Shown one piece after another: positions 37,587 to 49,095 of a stretch of 64,000 bases of DNA. Origin of the DNA: Syngnathus acus (Eukaryota > Chordata > Actinopteri > Syngnathiformes > Syngnathidae); contig NC_051088.1 of assembly GCF_901709675.1 (NCBI RefSeq), positions 17,929,193 to 17,993,192 of the forward strand, given 5' to 3'. The position numbers were made by a program, and so were the translations under genes. A model generated the notes under the pieces. The model saw nothing but the letters and a program-made list of their open reading frames with translations. It was not told where the DNA came from and searched no databases. How positions within the stretch are numbered: the stretch's first letter is position 1; each line of letters starts with the position of its first letter.

Positions 37587-37620
37587 CTGATGAAGGCGGA
37601 AGTACAAGCCGATACATGTC
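37587..37620 (+). ncRNA. second hammerhead core, mutated
   Basis: The inverted partner on the plus strand keeps CTGATGA, the stem II GGC...GCC and ACATGTC, but the conserved GAAA reads GATA (37611-37614). Because GAAA is part of the catalytic core, this copy should be inactive. Confidence 0.6.
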
Positions 37621-37860
37621 AGGTAATGCAACCTAAAATATTTTGTTTGAGATAAAACAACCAGTGAAGTGATTAACAAGTAAAAACAAAATTAACTTAG
37701 TACAACTGTTCCAGATGTTACTGGCCCTCACAGAGAGTGTTCCGTGCAAAAGTTGATCTCCTGTGGGGGACATCACAGTCCCCTCTGGAGGAGGCCCTGG
37801 TTCCCAGGCAACTTGAAGTCTTATGTTTGAACAAGGTAGACACTGGAATAGGGACTATTA

Positions 37861-39920
37861 TTTTTCTAGGATATGGAATCAAGCATCCATAATAAGTGAA
37901 AACTATAGACTCTTTTCATATAAAAATAATCTTTCACAGTGTGTTAAGACATAATGGTTGTCTTCATTTAAAAGAAAAATTCTTAAACATTACTGTTGCT
38001 TCCAATTAAGTATTGGCAAAAGTTTTATGTTAAGTGGAGTTGTCTTCATCTGTAAAACCAAATAACCAGCAGTTAATTAACGAAGATACTTTTCCAAGGT
38101 AACCGTGGCAACGCTGTTAGTGAGCATAATGTGTTTATTTTGACTCATTGACCCTGAGCTACGAGATACCTGAATTCTTCTAACAAGATGAGTATCATTG
38201 CATTGTCGGCCTCATAAACTTTCTGAACAGATCAAGGTGAGGGGTAAAAAAAAAAAAGAAAAATCACACCAGAAGACAATCTATCAGGATTTTTGTTTAC
38301 AGCCATCAAATTGTCAGGCCTTTGCTAATTTCCGTTGGAAGGAAAGCACAAAATCACTTTGGTTACCTTTACATGTGTGTCGCAACCTTTATATACACAT
38401 CTTCAATTTGCCTTTGACCGAGATCACCTCAGACACATGCTGGTCTTGCAAAACTGCAGAAACTCTGCAAGTAATAAAACACCCTTATTGAAGAATTTCC
38501 ACATCGAAAGCAGAATAATAGCCCTATAATCCCCGTCCTTTAAAAAAACGAAAGTAAGCAAGCGCTCCCGTATGCAACAATTCACTTTGTTTATTTGAAA
38601 CTCACCAAGTGGCAAAAAAGCAGCTGCTACAGTATCTCGGCAGTCTCAAGGGCCCAGTTAATTTTAGAAAGATAATCTCCTGCAATATGCTGGGGGATTA
38701 AGACGTTAAAAATCCCATCATAGGAAGACGATAAGGCCACGCATTGCATGAAGCATGAGTGCATTTGAGGAATGCGAATCAGCGTGCCAATCAGTGAAAA
38801 CAAACACCGGTTGTTCAATGACATTTCATTGCAATTTGCCACCAGCTCTTTCTATGAGCCACAAATGATGATTGTGGTGCTGAGCAGTTAATCCTCAACT
38901 ATGTTAGTATTATCTGCTAAAGCCCTCCTGCAGTACCTTCTCAAATTACCTGCAGGAGCGGGAATGCCACCATGAAGAAGGAAAAGCACAGAGTACGTCT
39001 TAATCAATAGCATTTGCATATGAGGCATAAAACTAATCCTAATCAGAGGGCGGCTCTCCACCTGAAGCCTTTTCTCGTCCTCGCCAAGCAATCCCGCTTT
39101 GACTAAATGATCCCTTGACAATATTCACCTTGCCAGTATGAACAAAAGCGAGCCATTTTTTTTCCTGTGCAGAGGGAGGGAATTCTTTTGGGTGTTTGGT
39201 CTAAGCATGAAAGCAGCGTGCGGTGCAAAGAATAAAGACACCGGCGGGTGGATTGTTGGAAGGTTTGCAGAGCAGAATCAGTACGTCGCTGCTTGAGGTC
39301 TGGAAGGTAACCAAACGCGTAAATTTGAAGAGCGAAACAAAGCGCTGATTTGGAGCCATCAGGTTCTTTGTGAGCATAAGCACAGTTGGCTTTGCCTGGC
39401 AAACCGCGCTTACTTCCGAGGCTAAAGCCAAGGTTTTCATACACTCACCCTGGGGAAATAGTTGGGGCTCCCCTATTTATTTATAGCTAGACGACTGAGC
39501 AAAATGTAACAAAAGATAACAACAATGTACCGAAAACAAATCTAGCGATTGTGACGTAGAGCTGAAAAGAACTAGGTCTCAAAACAGCCCTTAACGCCTC
39601 ATATTGTGGAGACCGAGTGTCATGACTAATTTCAGTATTGGATAAGATACAGTTCCTTAAAAAAAAAAGTGACATTTATTTTTGCCTGAGCGGCAGTTGC
39701 AGAAAAGGAAGCATCATATGTGGGAAGACTAATAGGACGACAGCCGAGGTTGGATGGTGGAGAAACCAGAAATCAGCAAGGAAGGGATTTCTTCTCCTAC
39801 CCGTTCCTTTTCCAACATCCGCAAACAGGATGAGATTTGAACAGCAGTGACCCGCCTGCATTACACTGCTGTTCTTCTTCATGCAGCTTTCTTTATGGTA
39901 ATTTCCACCCCTGGGTGCTG
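37861..39920. other. intergenic, possible regulatory segments
   Basis: No gene recognised. Bases 38640-38840 and 38900-39130 are non-repetitive; the second includes an octamer-type ATTTGCATATGAG followed by two TAATC motifs, a style seen in conserved vertebrate enhancers. This is judgement only. Confidence 0.4.
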
Positions 39921-39973
39921 TTTGGCAGCATTTCCTGGCTGGGCTTCAGAAGAATCTCACCCTGTTTATAGAC
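39921..39973 (+). repeat. 53-bp direct repeat, copy 1
   Basis: Matches 41003-41055 at 50 of 53 positions, in the same orientation and about 1.08 kb away. Sequence on either side is unrelated. Confidence 0.85.
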
Positions 39974-40329
39974 TATCAAATGCATTACCCACTCATTATC
40001 AACAGTGCCGTGTGGCCATGGAATTCTGTCGCTTTCACCACATTTCCACTGTGTTAGCCACATGTGCCCAGGTGTTTGCTTCTTTTTTTTTTTCTTCTGA
40101 TTATGCCGTGTGGATGGGTATGCATGTACGCGTGTGCATGTGTCTATCCAATGCAGAGAAAAAGCTACCGCAACGAAAGCGTGGCTGATCCCGTTTCACA
40201 CGGTGTCTCGTTTCTGAATTTGGAGCCAAGTGATTGGTCACTGAGTTTAACAGCAGACTAAAACTTGGAATTACCTTGAAATCCGTTGTACATTTGCCAG
40301 CATCTAATTCTTTCTCTGCTTTATTGTAG

Positions 40330-40720
40330 CTAGGCGCTGTGCAGTCGTGCAGCGCCTCGCTGTTGTTGTGATGTAACGCGACGTGAAACTCTCTGAAGGT
40401 CTCGGCTCAGCGACTGCAAATGCGAGACAGTTTAACGTCAGCAGCCATTATGAATCTACCTGCGGACGGTGACGGCAGAAGAAAGTAGTGTTACTCGGCT
40501 CGGAAATGACAGCATTGACCAGAGCCTGCCTAAATCAGATTGATGATCCATTTTTTTTCTCGCCTGCGGGCCACAGTAATGTAAGGGTCTGGGATCCACC
40601 CGGGCTGCGGAGACAGATGGGACCTTGTCTGCTATGACCTTGCTGAGCTAATATTTCTCCCAGGCCTTGTCTGTTACTTCATCATTAAAGGTGCCGTGGC
40701 TATTAACGGCGAGGGGAATA
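40330..40720. promoter_or_regulatory. candidate conserved non-coding element
   Basis: About 390 bases of non-repetitive sequence with balanced base composition and no open frame stand out from the AT-rich, repeat-laden surroundings. Homeodomain- and SOX-like words occur, such as 'aaatcagattgatgatcc', 'catcattaaaggtgcc' and 'gctattaacggcg'. I have no alignment; it is proposed from sequence style and its position between two neuronal genes. Confidence 0.35.
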
Positions 40721-40879
40721 CTTCAAAGACAGTTTAATCGGACAGGACACGTTCCAGGCAGTGCGGCAATACCACGGCATCATTAGTCATATGACTAATA
40801 CTTTATTAATTGTTAATCACCTTGTTAAATAAATAGTCGATTCATTCGTTGTTAAACCACTTTGGATAGTCACTACACT

Positions 40880-41239
40880 ACCTAATAACAAAGTTACGCT
40901 AACGTTATTACAGAATGCATGCCTGCCTTGCCCACCTGGGGACAGTAAAAGTGATAGACCGGCATACTGTTTATGTCAACTATAATCAGCTCATCAGTAC
41001 TATTTGGCAGCATTTTCTGGCTGGGCTTCAGAAGAATCTCACGGTGTTTATAGACCAGTTATTTGTTGGTCTTCCCAGACGATATACAATATATGACTGA
41101 CTACTCTTATTTTGTCTGTCTACATGTGTTGTTACATCGTTTGTGTTCAAGCCATTGTCTAAAGATTTACAGAACATATGTGCTATTTTAGCACTAACAT
41201 TTAAGCTATCAGACTCAGAAGCACCTATTGTTTTAAATA
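40880..41239 (+). repeat. dispersed 'GAGATACGAGTT' family, partial copy D
   Basis: Carries the family marker 'tgccttgcccacctggggacagt' and the late part 'cagactcagaagcacc'; the latter resembles 44360-44400. The 53-bp repeat (41003-41055) lies inside it and the SINE has inserted at its right end. Confidence 0.45.
41003..41055 (+). repeat. 53-bp direct repeat, copy 2
   Basis: Partner of 39921-39973, differing at three positions. It stands inside a dispersed-repeat copy whose other family members lack it, so it looks like a recent arrival there. Confidence 0.85.
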
Positions 41240-41610
41240 TCCATCCATCCATCCATCCATTGTCTGACCCGCATAGTCCCCACGGGGGCCGCGGGTGTGC
41301 TGGAGCCTATCCCAGCCGTCAACGGGCAGTAGGCGGGGGACACCCTGAACCGGTTGCCAGCCAATCGCAGGGCACAGAGAGACAAACAACCATTTGCACT
41401 CGCACTCACACCTAGGGACAATTTGGAGTGCTCAATCGGCCTACCAAGCATGTTTTTGGGATGTGGGAGGAAACCGGAGTGCCCGGAGAAAACCCATGCG
41501 GGCCAGGGGAGAACATGCAAACTCCACACAGGGAGGGCCGGAGGTGGAACCGAACCCGCACCCTCCAACCGTGAGGCGGACGTGCTACCCAGTGCACCAC
41601 CGAGCCGCCC
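41240..41610 (-). mobile_element. tRNA-derived SINE with 11-bp target duplication
   Basis: Read on the minus strand, the element starts GGGCGGCTCGGTGG, has an A-box-like part (tgcactgggtagcacg) and a B-box (GGTTCGGTTCC) of a Pol III promoter. It continues with the familiar 'gtttgcatgttctcc' body and ends in GGAT units. The flanks are perfect 11-bp duplications tgttttaaata (41229-41239 and 41611-41621). Complete head, tail and duplication show a fairly recent full-length retroposition. It needs LINE machinery supplied elsewhere. Confidence 0.9.
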
Positions 41611-41936
41611 TGTTTTAAATAGACAAAGTGAAATTGTAATTTAAGTAAAGTAATGAAAATAGGCTGGATAACAATGGTGGTGCCCGAACTTAATATTTTA
41701 TTGCACAACCTTTTGAGGGAAACACTGCAACCAAACTATTTCTGTAACACTCACTGAGACTTTTAATACATCTCGACAGATATTCTGCAATGCTGTTCAT
41801 GTGCAGTGTGAGAAATCTCAAGCATAGGTTTGTTTCATCATCGTTTCTGAAACATCATAAATTATATTGCATGGAAAATCTGAAAAACTGAAAAGATGCC
41901 TCACCGTGAATGTGTGTCCTTAATTTCGGAGTAACT

Positions 41937-42540
41937 AAAGGCCCGTGCAGATCGATCCAGGTATCGATACAATCAGTATTAAAGTGAGTATCGGTATCAA
42001 ACCAATACCAAGCAGTTAGTATCATTCATTTACATTTTTTTCTATGATTTTTGTTATTTTCAAATAATTATTGTGTACGTCAAAAGTCATTGCTGGAGCT
42101 TTTCTATCTACCAGCTTGCTGCTCATTGTTAATTGCAGGTAAACTACCTGAAAGCAGAGTGCGCAATTCTTTCTCGTGTCCTCTGATTGGCAGTACAAGC
42201 CCATCGGAACTGAAACCAAAACAATGGTAAACAAAGTTACACTGATTAGCTTAGTTAAAGAATCAAATGGAAACAAGCTAGCATAAGGTGTCTGGACTAA
42301 AGGAATATAAGAGCGGCAAGGACTAAGAAGATGCATATTACTACTACTTTGTACATTGCGACTTCCATTACAACAATGCAGGTAAGTTTCCGTTAAAGAT
42401 ATTATGGCACGGTTAAGAATTCAACAAGTTCTATCCGACAAAACATGTTATTTAATAGGAAAAACAATTTAATATAATCTTTTTTTAACCTAAAAATACT
42501 CTGTACTGGCGCCAGTATTTACTTGGTATCGATCCAAAAT
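41937..42540 (+). repeat. dispersed non-autonomous element, possible
   Basis: Left side 'aggcccgtgcagatcgatccaggtatcgatac' is loosely mirrored by 'ggtatcgatccaaaatctcaggtatcc' at the right. The TATCGAT-rich ends are typical of a teleost dispersed repeat. Exact borders, target duplication and class are unclear, and it abuts the LINE fragment at 42519. Confidence 0.45.
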
Positions 42541-42950
42541 CTCAGGTATCCCACAACTCTGGCCGGAACCAGAGGACGAGGGTTCATAGGGTACAAGAAG
42601 TTGAGAGTTTCCGTAAGACATTTAAAAACTATTAAAATAACCTTCAAATGGATCCTGAAACACACGGGAACCGAATGCAGTGATTTTAAAATTGCTTCCA
42701 CCTTCTGCTCTTTATCAGGACATCCGCCACTGAGTTCTGTAATAATTATAAGCTTGAAATTGGTTTTGTTTTCGGGAAGACCAGATAGCAGAGCATTAAT
42801 GTCGTCAATCCAGTTAGAAGCATGTATTCGCGTCTCCGTGTTGGCCCAAGAGAGAACAGGGCGGACTCTGACTATATTCTTCAAGTGATAAAAACTATTT
42901 TCATGACTGTATTTACCGTAACTTTCCAAGATTCCAGCGAGAAGATTCAT
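42519..42950 (-). mobile_element. L2-like LINE reverse-transcriptase remnant
   Basis: A 143-codon minus-strand frame contains SFYHLKNIVRVRPVLS, ALLSGLPENK, ILKSLHSVPVCFRI and ILIVFKCL. These match, in order, the thumb/C-terminal region of L2-type fish LINEs (hLrNIarvRp.Ls, DYCNALLSGLP, LKsLHWLPV.fRIdFK). The DYCN core reads DDIN and other key positions are altered. The stretch is only a fragment of the polyprotein, without 5' half, endonuclease or tail, so it is a pseudogene-like relic that happens to remain open. Confidence 0.8.
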
Positions 42951-45900
42951 TTTATTATTCTACCATCCATTTGAGATTTGTTTTAACAATCAAGAGGGAC
43001 CACTTACAATCTCACTGAGCCAGTTGAATATTTTCAAGAACGTGACGCCTATTTTAGTTTTACTTTACGAGCACTAAAAAGTATTGATGTTCTGCATCCA
43101 ATTCATCATTACACCCATTGAGCATGTTTGTGATGGCAGTTTGTTCTATAACAGTGCCTTTATTGAAGAGTCATCCTTTTGCTGCTTTGTGAGATTTTAT
43201 GACCCAAAATAAATCTACTGACACTTGGAATGGATGACGATGCCCGAGTGAGGCCTGGAAATATGGCCAAGGAAGCAATCCAGCAGGTCACTGTTACTCA
43301 TCCCCCAGTAGGTAAAAGAGCAATAAGGATATAATCAAAACAGTGAGGCGAAGGCCAACTGTAGCCAAACTCCAATGACAGATGGGCTCCTACTTTCCAA
43401 CCCTTTCTCTTGACACAGAAGAAATAAAATAAGAAGATCCCACAAGCCCAAATTCACATTTGGTCTTTGCAGGGGTAACGCGCCGTTGAAATGTACTTTC
43501 ATTTTGCATCCAATGCAGCTAGGTGTTTTCTTTTTTTTCCTCATAATGAACTCAATAGAGAATCCCAAAGCACCACAGTGTAGATAATGCACAGTGGGTG
43601 GTAACAGTTGTGTGATCATTCAAAACCAAATTCAAGCCCTGAATCCTCAAGCGACTCCCCAGGCAGACTCAGTCCCAGATGTTTGCTGAGTTTATGATTT
43701 GTTCTGGAATACGGTATGAGCAATAAGTAAAGCCTCCCTGTGGCCTTGCAGCCAGATTGGATTGGAAAAACATGTTGCACCTGATGTGAATCAAGTGGGA
43801 AGCAGCAAGGTCGCTGGTGTTGCTGCAACCTTAATGCAAATCTGATGAAAAATACAGTTGCATTGGATTGTTGGTGCAAACTCAATTTCTGTATCATTTC
43901 TAAATTGTAAATTCTCGACAAAAATGGAATCATCAAAACCTCAATGCAATGCTTCCTTGCAATATGAGTTGTGTGCTTTCCCTATTGAGAATCCAAGAAA
44001 TGTTTAGCTGTTAAACTATATCTGTAAAGAAATAAGAAAATGTCAAGGAATAAAACCAATTTTGCAATGTTTTTGGTTTTTCCCTCAATTCCCTGGACAT
44101 TGTGGTTTTCATTCTGGTGTACACTATGTGCCTCTGCCTGGCACAATAATACAGACCTACAAATAATTATTTGTTTGAGATAACTCGGCTTTGCAGTTTG
44201 CCCTGTAATATTATTCCTTCTGTGCAAAGGATATAAAATATATCCGTGTGAGTATTGTCATTATATCTTATAGCTACATATGTTGATCCACCATTTGCGT
44301 TCAAATATCCCTTGCTTAGCACCACAACAGCAATGCTTTTTGTTAGCTTGTTTATGGCTTTCTCCAATATCTGTTAGCATTAAACTACCAGGCTCTAAAG
44401 CTATGTCATCATTTTAAATATACGTGTAATTCTTTTGAAGACGACTAAAGTACATTTACGATGTTCAGCATGTAGTGTTAAGCTGTATGTCTAGTCTTCT
44501 TTGATTGGGAAGTCTTTTTATAATTCTATAAAAATGTAATATATATTTGAATAAAGTTGAAATATTCTATTAAATATTGAATAGAAAAACATGCATCAAC
44601 ATTAATCGCTGCATGGCTGCTTACTGTAAACAACAACATGCTTGAAGCTTGTTCTGTGCTTCCCACTACATGACCCTGTAAATATAATGATAAAAACATA
44701 TAATTTTAAATTCCAGTTGATGTGTTTTCCTACAATCTTGACAGATTGTGTAAAGTCACATACTGCAGTTCAGTTGTTGAGGCAATTTGTTAGTAATTTC
44801 TAAATGTCTCCTAAATATTGTGCATTACCTCTGCTGTGATACCAGGCATCATATTGATATTTCTAACGGGGCACATTTGCAATAATTAACACAGCTAACG
44901 TTTTTGTTTTTGTTCAGATTATTAATGGAGATGATGATTCATAGAAGTGCACATTAAATTGTCATTTTCTTTCCTTTTAGCACGGCAACTAAAATTACTA
45001 AGTGGGACGATAAAAAGGTCAATGTGATCATTCCATACTTCAGCTAGAGAACAATTATGGGACAGTCTAACAGTCATTTTGTCAGGTGGAGTGAGTGACA
45101 ATTCTATATGGTGGCAATCTGTAAAAATCCTTTTAAATCTGTTGGGCTAAACGTAAAACGGAATGCAACAAGTAAAATTGAGAAATAAATTCGTATTTAT
45201 GCTCATCATTCTCTTTGAAAATTCACTTACAGTCCAATTCGATTCCCGCTCAATTAGTTGTGTTCAGAGCAAGGATAAACTTGGGAATGGTTCCAAAAGA
45301 CTGACTCTCAAGCAGGCAATCTCCAGCACTCAATAGCACCATGATTAAAGTCAGTCGACTTTATTGATTGCAAAGAAGGGAGAAACAACCCTGCACCTTT
45401 CAGCTCATCAAGCCCAGCTTCCTCTTCTGTAAAACGTGGTGTTGGGGATGTTGGGAGGGGGCATGCTCCTTTGACCACGTCGTCTCCTGTTGCACTCGGC
45501 CACTCTGGCCATGCTCGGTTAGCCTTCCTCATTTCATCAGTTGGGAAAGTGTTTTTGCCTTTTGCACCACAGAAAGCAGCCACAAGTTAAATTGAGTTAC
45601 CTGCTCGGAGATGGTTTCATTTTCTCGGGATGGCCCCGGAGATTCTTGATGGAGCTGCTAACTACTCGTCACCTTTCTTGTCCGCTCGTGTTCATCTGAG
45701 CGGTGAGCAGCGACAGCGCCGAGGAATAGACGGCGTGGGATTCTTTACACCAACTCAACCGTGGAGGGAGATCCGATACACCGCGCTTGATAATCTCTTA
45801 ACTCGACTTGTTTTAGTTTAGGGACACACCTCTTTTTAATTGTTGTGGGATTCTCATGTAATGCAAGCTGAAAACTGTAAGATTAAAGAATGCACTGCCC

Positions 45901-46489
45901 TATCCACTGAAGCTCTTTCATCTGGAGCCAAGTCAAAAGCTATTAAAAAGTCTGTATTTATAGACCGAATGAAGTTGGAGAGAACATTTGCAGCACACCA
46001 AAATATTTTAAAAGCTATAAACCTCTCCAAATGTGATAAGTCTTTCATTTAAATATGAATACAGAAGGATTAGCGTGTAGTTTTGGCTCTTTTTTTTTTG
46101 TCCACCTACCCCATTGTGTCTACTGAGTCACAAATAGCCTCCGCAATATTGCTGAGTATTGCTATAAACAGAAGTCCTGTGATGTCCTATCTTCCCAGAA
46201 CTAGTTCTTTGTGCAAATTATACACACTGCAAATTAATGAAGAGAAGCTGCTCTCCACAAAATCTGGCACACATATAATTTGAACAATTTTGAACAATTC
46301 TCATTCCTCCCTTCCGATTTGATGGCTCGAATGACTATCCTGGCTGATTATTCGGTTGTGTGGACTGTATTCACGGGTAAAAAGTTAACCGGTTACTGAG
46401 CATATTCTAATTCTCATTAATACAAAGTGCAAATACACATGTTTTTTCAAAGTTCCTGTTAGATAAACAATAAGTGTAACTTCCAGATC
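42951..46489. other. intergenic, no gene recognised
   Basis: AT-rich unique sequence. 44230-44420 resembles the right part of the 'GAGATACGAGTT' family ('tccaccatttgcgttcaaatatccc', 'gcattaaactaccaggctc'). The 91-codon minus frame at 45308-45583 has no recognisable domain. Confidence 0.5.
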
Positions 46490-47045
46490 CACTTTGCAAG
46501 TTAATTTCATATTTCATCATCATCGGTTTAAAGTCCGTTTTCCAGGCGCCGCTGGGTTGGACTGGATTTTCGATATGGCTTTCTACCACCGGGAACGGTC
46601 CATGGCCATCTCGTGGTTGATGCCGAGTGCCTTCGTGTCGGCTGCCACGGTCTTTTTAGGTCGGCCACTGGGTCTTGTTCCCTCTACGTTATACGACATA
46701 ACTTTCTTCACCCAGTCGTTCTCGTCCTTCCTCACTACATGTCCGTACCATCGCAGTCTGCCTCTCCTCACCACATCCACTATGGCCTCCAATCCCATCT
46801 TCTTTCTCAGCTCTGCACTGGTCTTTTCCTCCCTCATTGACACACCACACATCCATCTGATCATCCTCATTCCTGCTCTGTTTAGTTTGTCTTCATGTTC
46901 TGTTTTCAGGGCCCATGCCTCACTTCCGTACATCATACCACTTCTGGGTACACTTGGCCTCTCATCTTCAGGGATGGGGCCTTAAATGTTAAGAAGGGCA
47001 TGAGTTCCCTGAATTTCTTCCACCCGCTTCTCACTCTTATGTATT
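46490..47045 (-). mobile_element. LINE polyprotein C-terminal relic
   Basis: Minus-strand frames read SGWKKFRELMPFLTF...LKMRGQVYPEVV (up to a stop near 46933), then MMYGSEAWALKTEHEDKLNRAGMRMIRWMCGVS, then GRLRWYGHVVRKDEN and GTRPSGRPKKT. This is the classical end of a non-LTR retrotransposon polyprotein (tYGsEtW, mRmlRWmcGv, RLrWyGHv.R, G.R..GRPkk). A small deletion separates the two frames and a stop falls at the end (SRW-stop), so it is dead. The 163-codon plus-strand frame over it is only its antisense shadow. Confidence 0.88.
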
Positions 47046-47176
47046 CAAACAAGTCGTGCCTTTTCTGTGATTGGGCAGGAATTTTCAGGTTCTGTATGTT
47101 GGGTGTGTCAAAGGTCAAGATGGGAGAATTGCTGCAACTTTAATGTGTACGCAAGCCGGACGCGTAAAATACTTAG

Positions 47177-47568
47177 AGGAAGTCAACCCCCAAATTCTCT
47201 TTTCGATATTACATAATATGTGCCCTACCAGTTCTGATCAATACTGCATTTGTGGAAGAGGAGTTAAACAGCAATATTCACCCGTTGTTATCCACCTACA
47301 TTTTGACAGCCATTTCGACACCTGATGTCGATCAATCACCGCTCGCCAGTTTTCTGCAGCTGAGCCGTGTGACCTGAGACCTGGTAACTGTGATGTCATT
47401 TTCAGTCGACAGCAAGTGGCAAAATGGCTGCCCCCTGAGATGGATACAAATAGGGTGATTTTACCTATTTAATTCACTTTCCACAAACAAAACAATCAGA
47501 ACGCTGCGCTTCGACGAGTTGGGCTGCACAGAACATATTACAGTGAAAATTTGGGGGTTGACTTTTCG
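47177..47568. mobile_element. foldback MITE with 17-bp perfect termini
   Basis: The ends AAGTCAACCCCCAAATT (47180-47196) and its exact inverse (47548-47564) are perfect 17-bp terminal repeats. The inverted similarity continues inward at lower identity: 'cagccatttcgacac' with 'gatgtcgat' on the left mirrors 'cagtcgacagcaagtggcaaaatggctg' on the right. It is therefore a long-arm foldback element. No coding capacity. A diverged relative lies at 10458-11090. Confidence 0.8.
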
Positions 47569-48597
47569 CACCAACAGGAGAATATGTGCGCCTATATGAG
47601 CAGTAAGAGCAAAGATGGCTTTCTTTTTATTATCGTCATGTGTGGGGTCTCTCACATTTTAAAAAGGTGACAAATCTTTGTGTACCAGGGTGAAGATATT
47701 TCGTTCATTTACAGACCATTTACGGCATCTTGGACAAAACCCTTTTGTCCTTCTAGGGCTGTTTTCATTTTTGCCCCATTAGGCTGTTAAGTCAGGCAGA
47801 CCTGAGAGTTTTCATTCCCATGCTCTAACGATTGGCAGAAATGTTTTAGTGAAGTATTGTTGGTCCTTTTTGAAGAAAGCTCAGGGTCAATGAACACTTG
47901 AACCATTGCCAGCTCACATTTGCAACGTTCCTGTGTAGACAGACACCGCCATGGGGTCTCCTGGGCATACGACTGAGATTTGCAAGCTTTTTAGAGGTCT
48001 TAATGTCATCCAGCTGCCACTCTATCACCTCACAGTAAAGTGGCAGATCAATTTTTTTCTGCATTTCAGCCAATCTCAGTCAAAAAAACTTCCAAAAAAT
48101 AACTACCACAAATGTCACAAGCATTGTCATAACCACCGCCTGCAGGCTTGTCATCATTTTTCTGCACAAGGTAACCTACGAGTCTCCTCATTATAAGTCC
48201 CCAGCATCTTTGGAGTTTTACAAAAAGAAACAGTAAGCTGTACAGATTCAAACCAAGTTTGAAATCGGTACAATTCTAGGCTTGTGTACAAATTGTAACA
48301 AATTCAGGCAAAGCTATAAATTGTTTTTAAGATAACCAGTGTCAGTCTCAAAATTGGGAAATGTGCATCGTTTGGCAGCAATAGTGGATGCAGGACTTTA
48401 AAAATGGCATGAAAGAAAGACAGCGAGATACTGTAGGCACTCATCGTGTCTGCTCAAGCACATTACTGTAATTTACATTCTCATGCGCAGTGCAGAAGTC
48501 AGGGAGTTCACAAAAACGCTTCTTATAAAGAGGCCATAAATATTGGAGACACATTCTCATCAGGCCAATTTTAAATTCATCACCATCAGTGAATCTG

Positions 48598-48890
48598 GTG
48601 GTCGTGCCGTGGCGTAGGCATGAGTGGATGCCAATGGAACTGGTTCCCTTTTTATTCATTGATGACGGGACAAAAGCAGCAGAATGAATTCTGAAGTGTT
48701 TCAGACAATTCAACCTGCTCGTACTCGGTCAAATGCTTCCGAACTCATTGGACGGCAGGTCATAGTGCAGGTGGACAATGACCTGAAGCATGGCAGAGGT
48801 TTTTTTTTGGGGGGGAACAAAAACTGGAAGGCTATGTGAAGTCAACCTGACCTGAATCCAAATGAACATGCTGAAGACAAAACTGACAGA
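48598..48890 (+). pseudogene. Tc1-like transposase fragment
   Basis: Shifting plus-strand frames give ASELIGRQVIVQVDNDLKH (48725-48795, matching the Tc1 signature DNDPKH around the second catalytic Asp) and DLNPNEH (matching DLNPIEH with the catalytic Glu), with 'aagcagcagaatgaattctgaagtgtttcag' upstream. Between them a homopolymer-rich stretch breaks the frame. No terminal inverted repeats are seen. It is a decayed copy of a Tc1/mariner DNA transposon. Confidence 0.75.
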
Positions 48891-49095
48891 CTATACAATA
48901 AGGCCTTCTCTGGAAACGATCTCACTCATTATTTATCCCTGTGGGAAATGGGCTACAGAACCAAATGTGGTCAACTTTTGAGGTGCCACCGCATTTGTAA
49001 AGTAAGTGCGACCAGATCATTTTCTTTCATTCATTCTTTATGTAAAACAATTAATTGTAGAAGTTATTAAACTATGTTTCTTAAACATAAACAAC

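Larger units (their letters stand above)
37137..37705 (+). mobile_element. truncated Penelope-like retroelement with inverted arms
   Basis: A 569-bp insertion is flanked by a perfect 14-bp direct duplication, ctgttccagatgtt (37123-37136 and 37706-37719). Its two ends (37139-37295 and 37513-37668) are about 156-bp inverted copies of each other, and the centre encodes the end of a GIY-YIG-type endonuclease region. Inverted partial long-terminal sequences around a 5'-truncated body are a known arrangement of Penelope-like elements. Each arm carries a hammerhead-ribozyme core, also known from this class. An 11-bp perfect hairpin (37506-37531) marks the inner edge of the right arm. The element is far too short to be active. 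Confidence 0.75.
36843..37860 (-). mobile_element. older retroelement interrupted by a Penelope-like insertion
   Basis: The parts at 36843-37136 and 37706-37860 join into one continuous repeat once the central insertion is removed: 'gaggaagactgttccagatgtt' runs on into 'actggccctcacagag'. Phrases such as 'gagacaatgcatattaatgaacatcagc' are familiar from teleost dispersed retroposons, and the ATTT tail at its left end implies minus-strand orientation. The family could not be named. Confidence 0.6.

Noticed and set aside
46494-46985. 163-codon plus-strand open frame
   Set aside because: Exactly antisense to the LINE polyprotein remnant, which is the frame with recognisable motifs.
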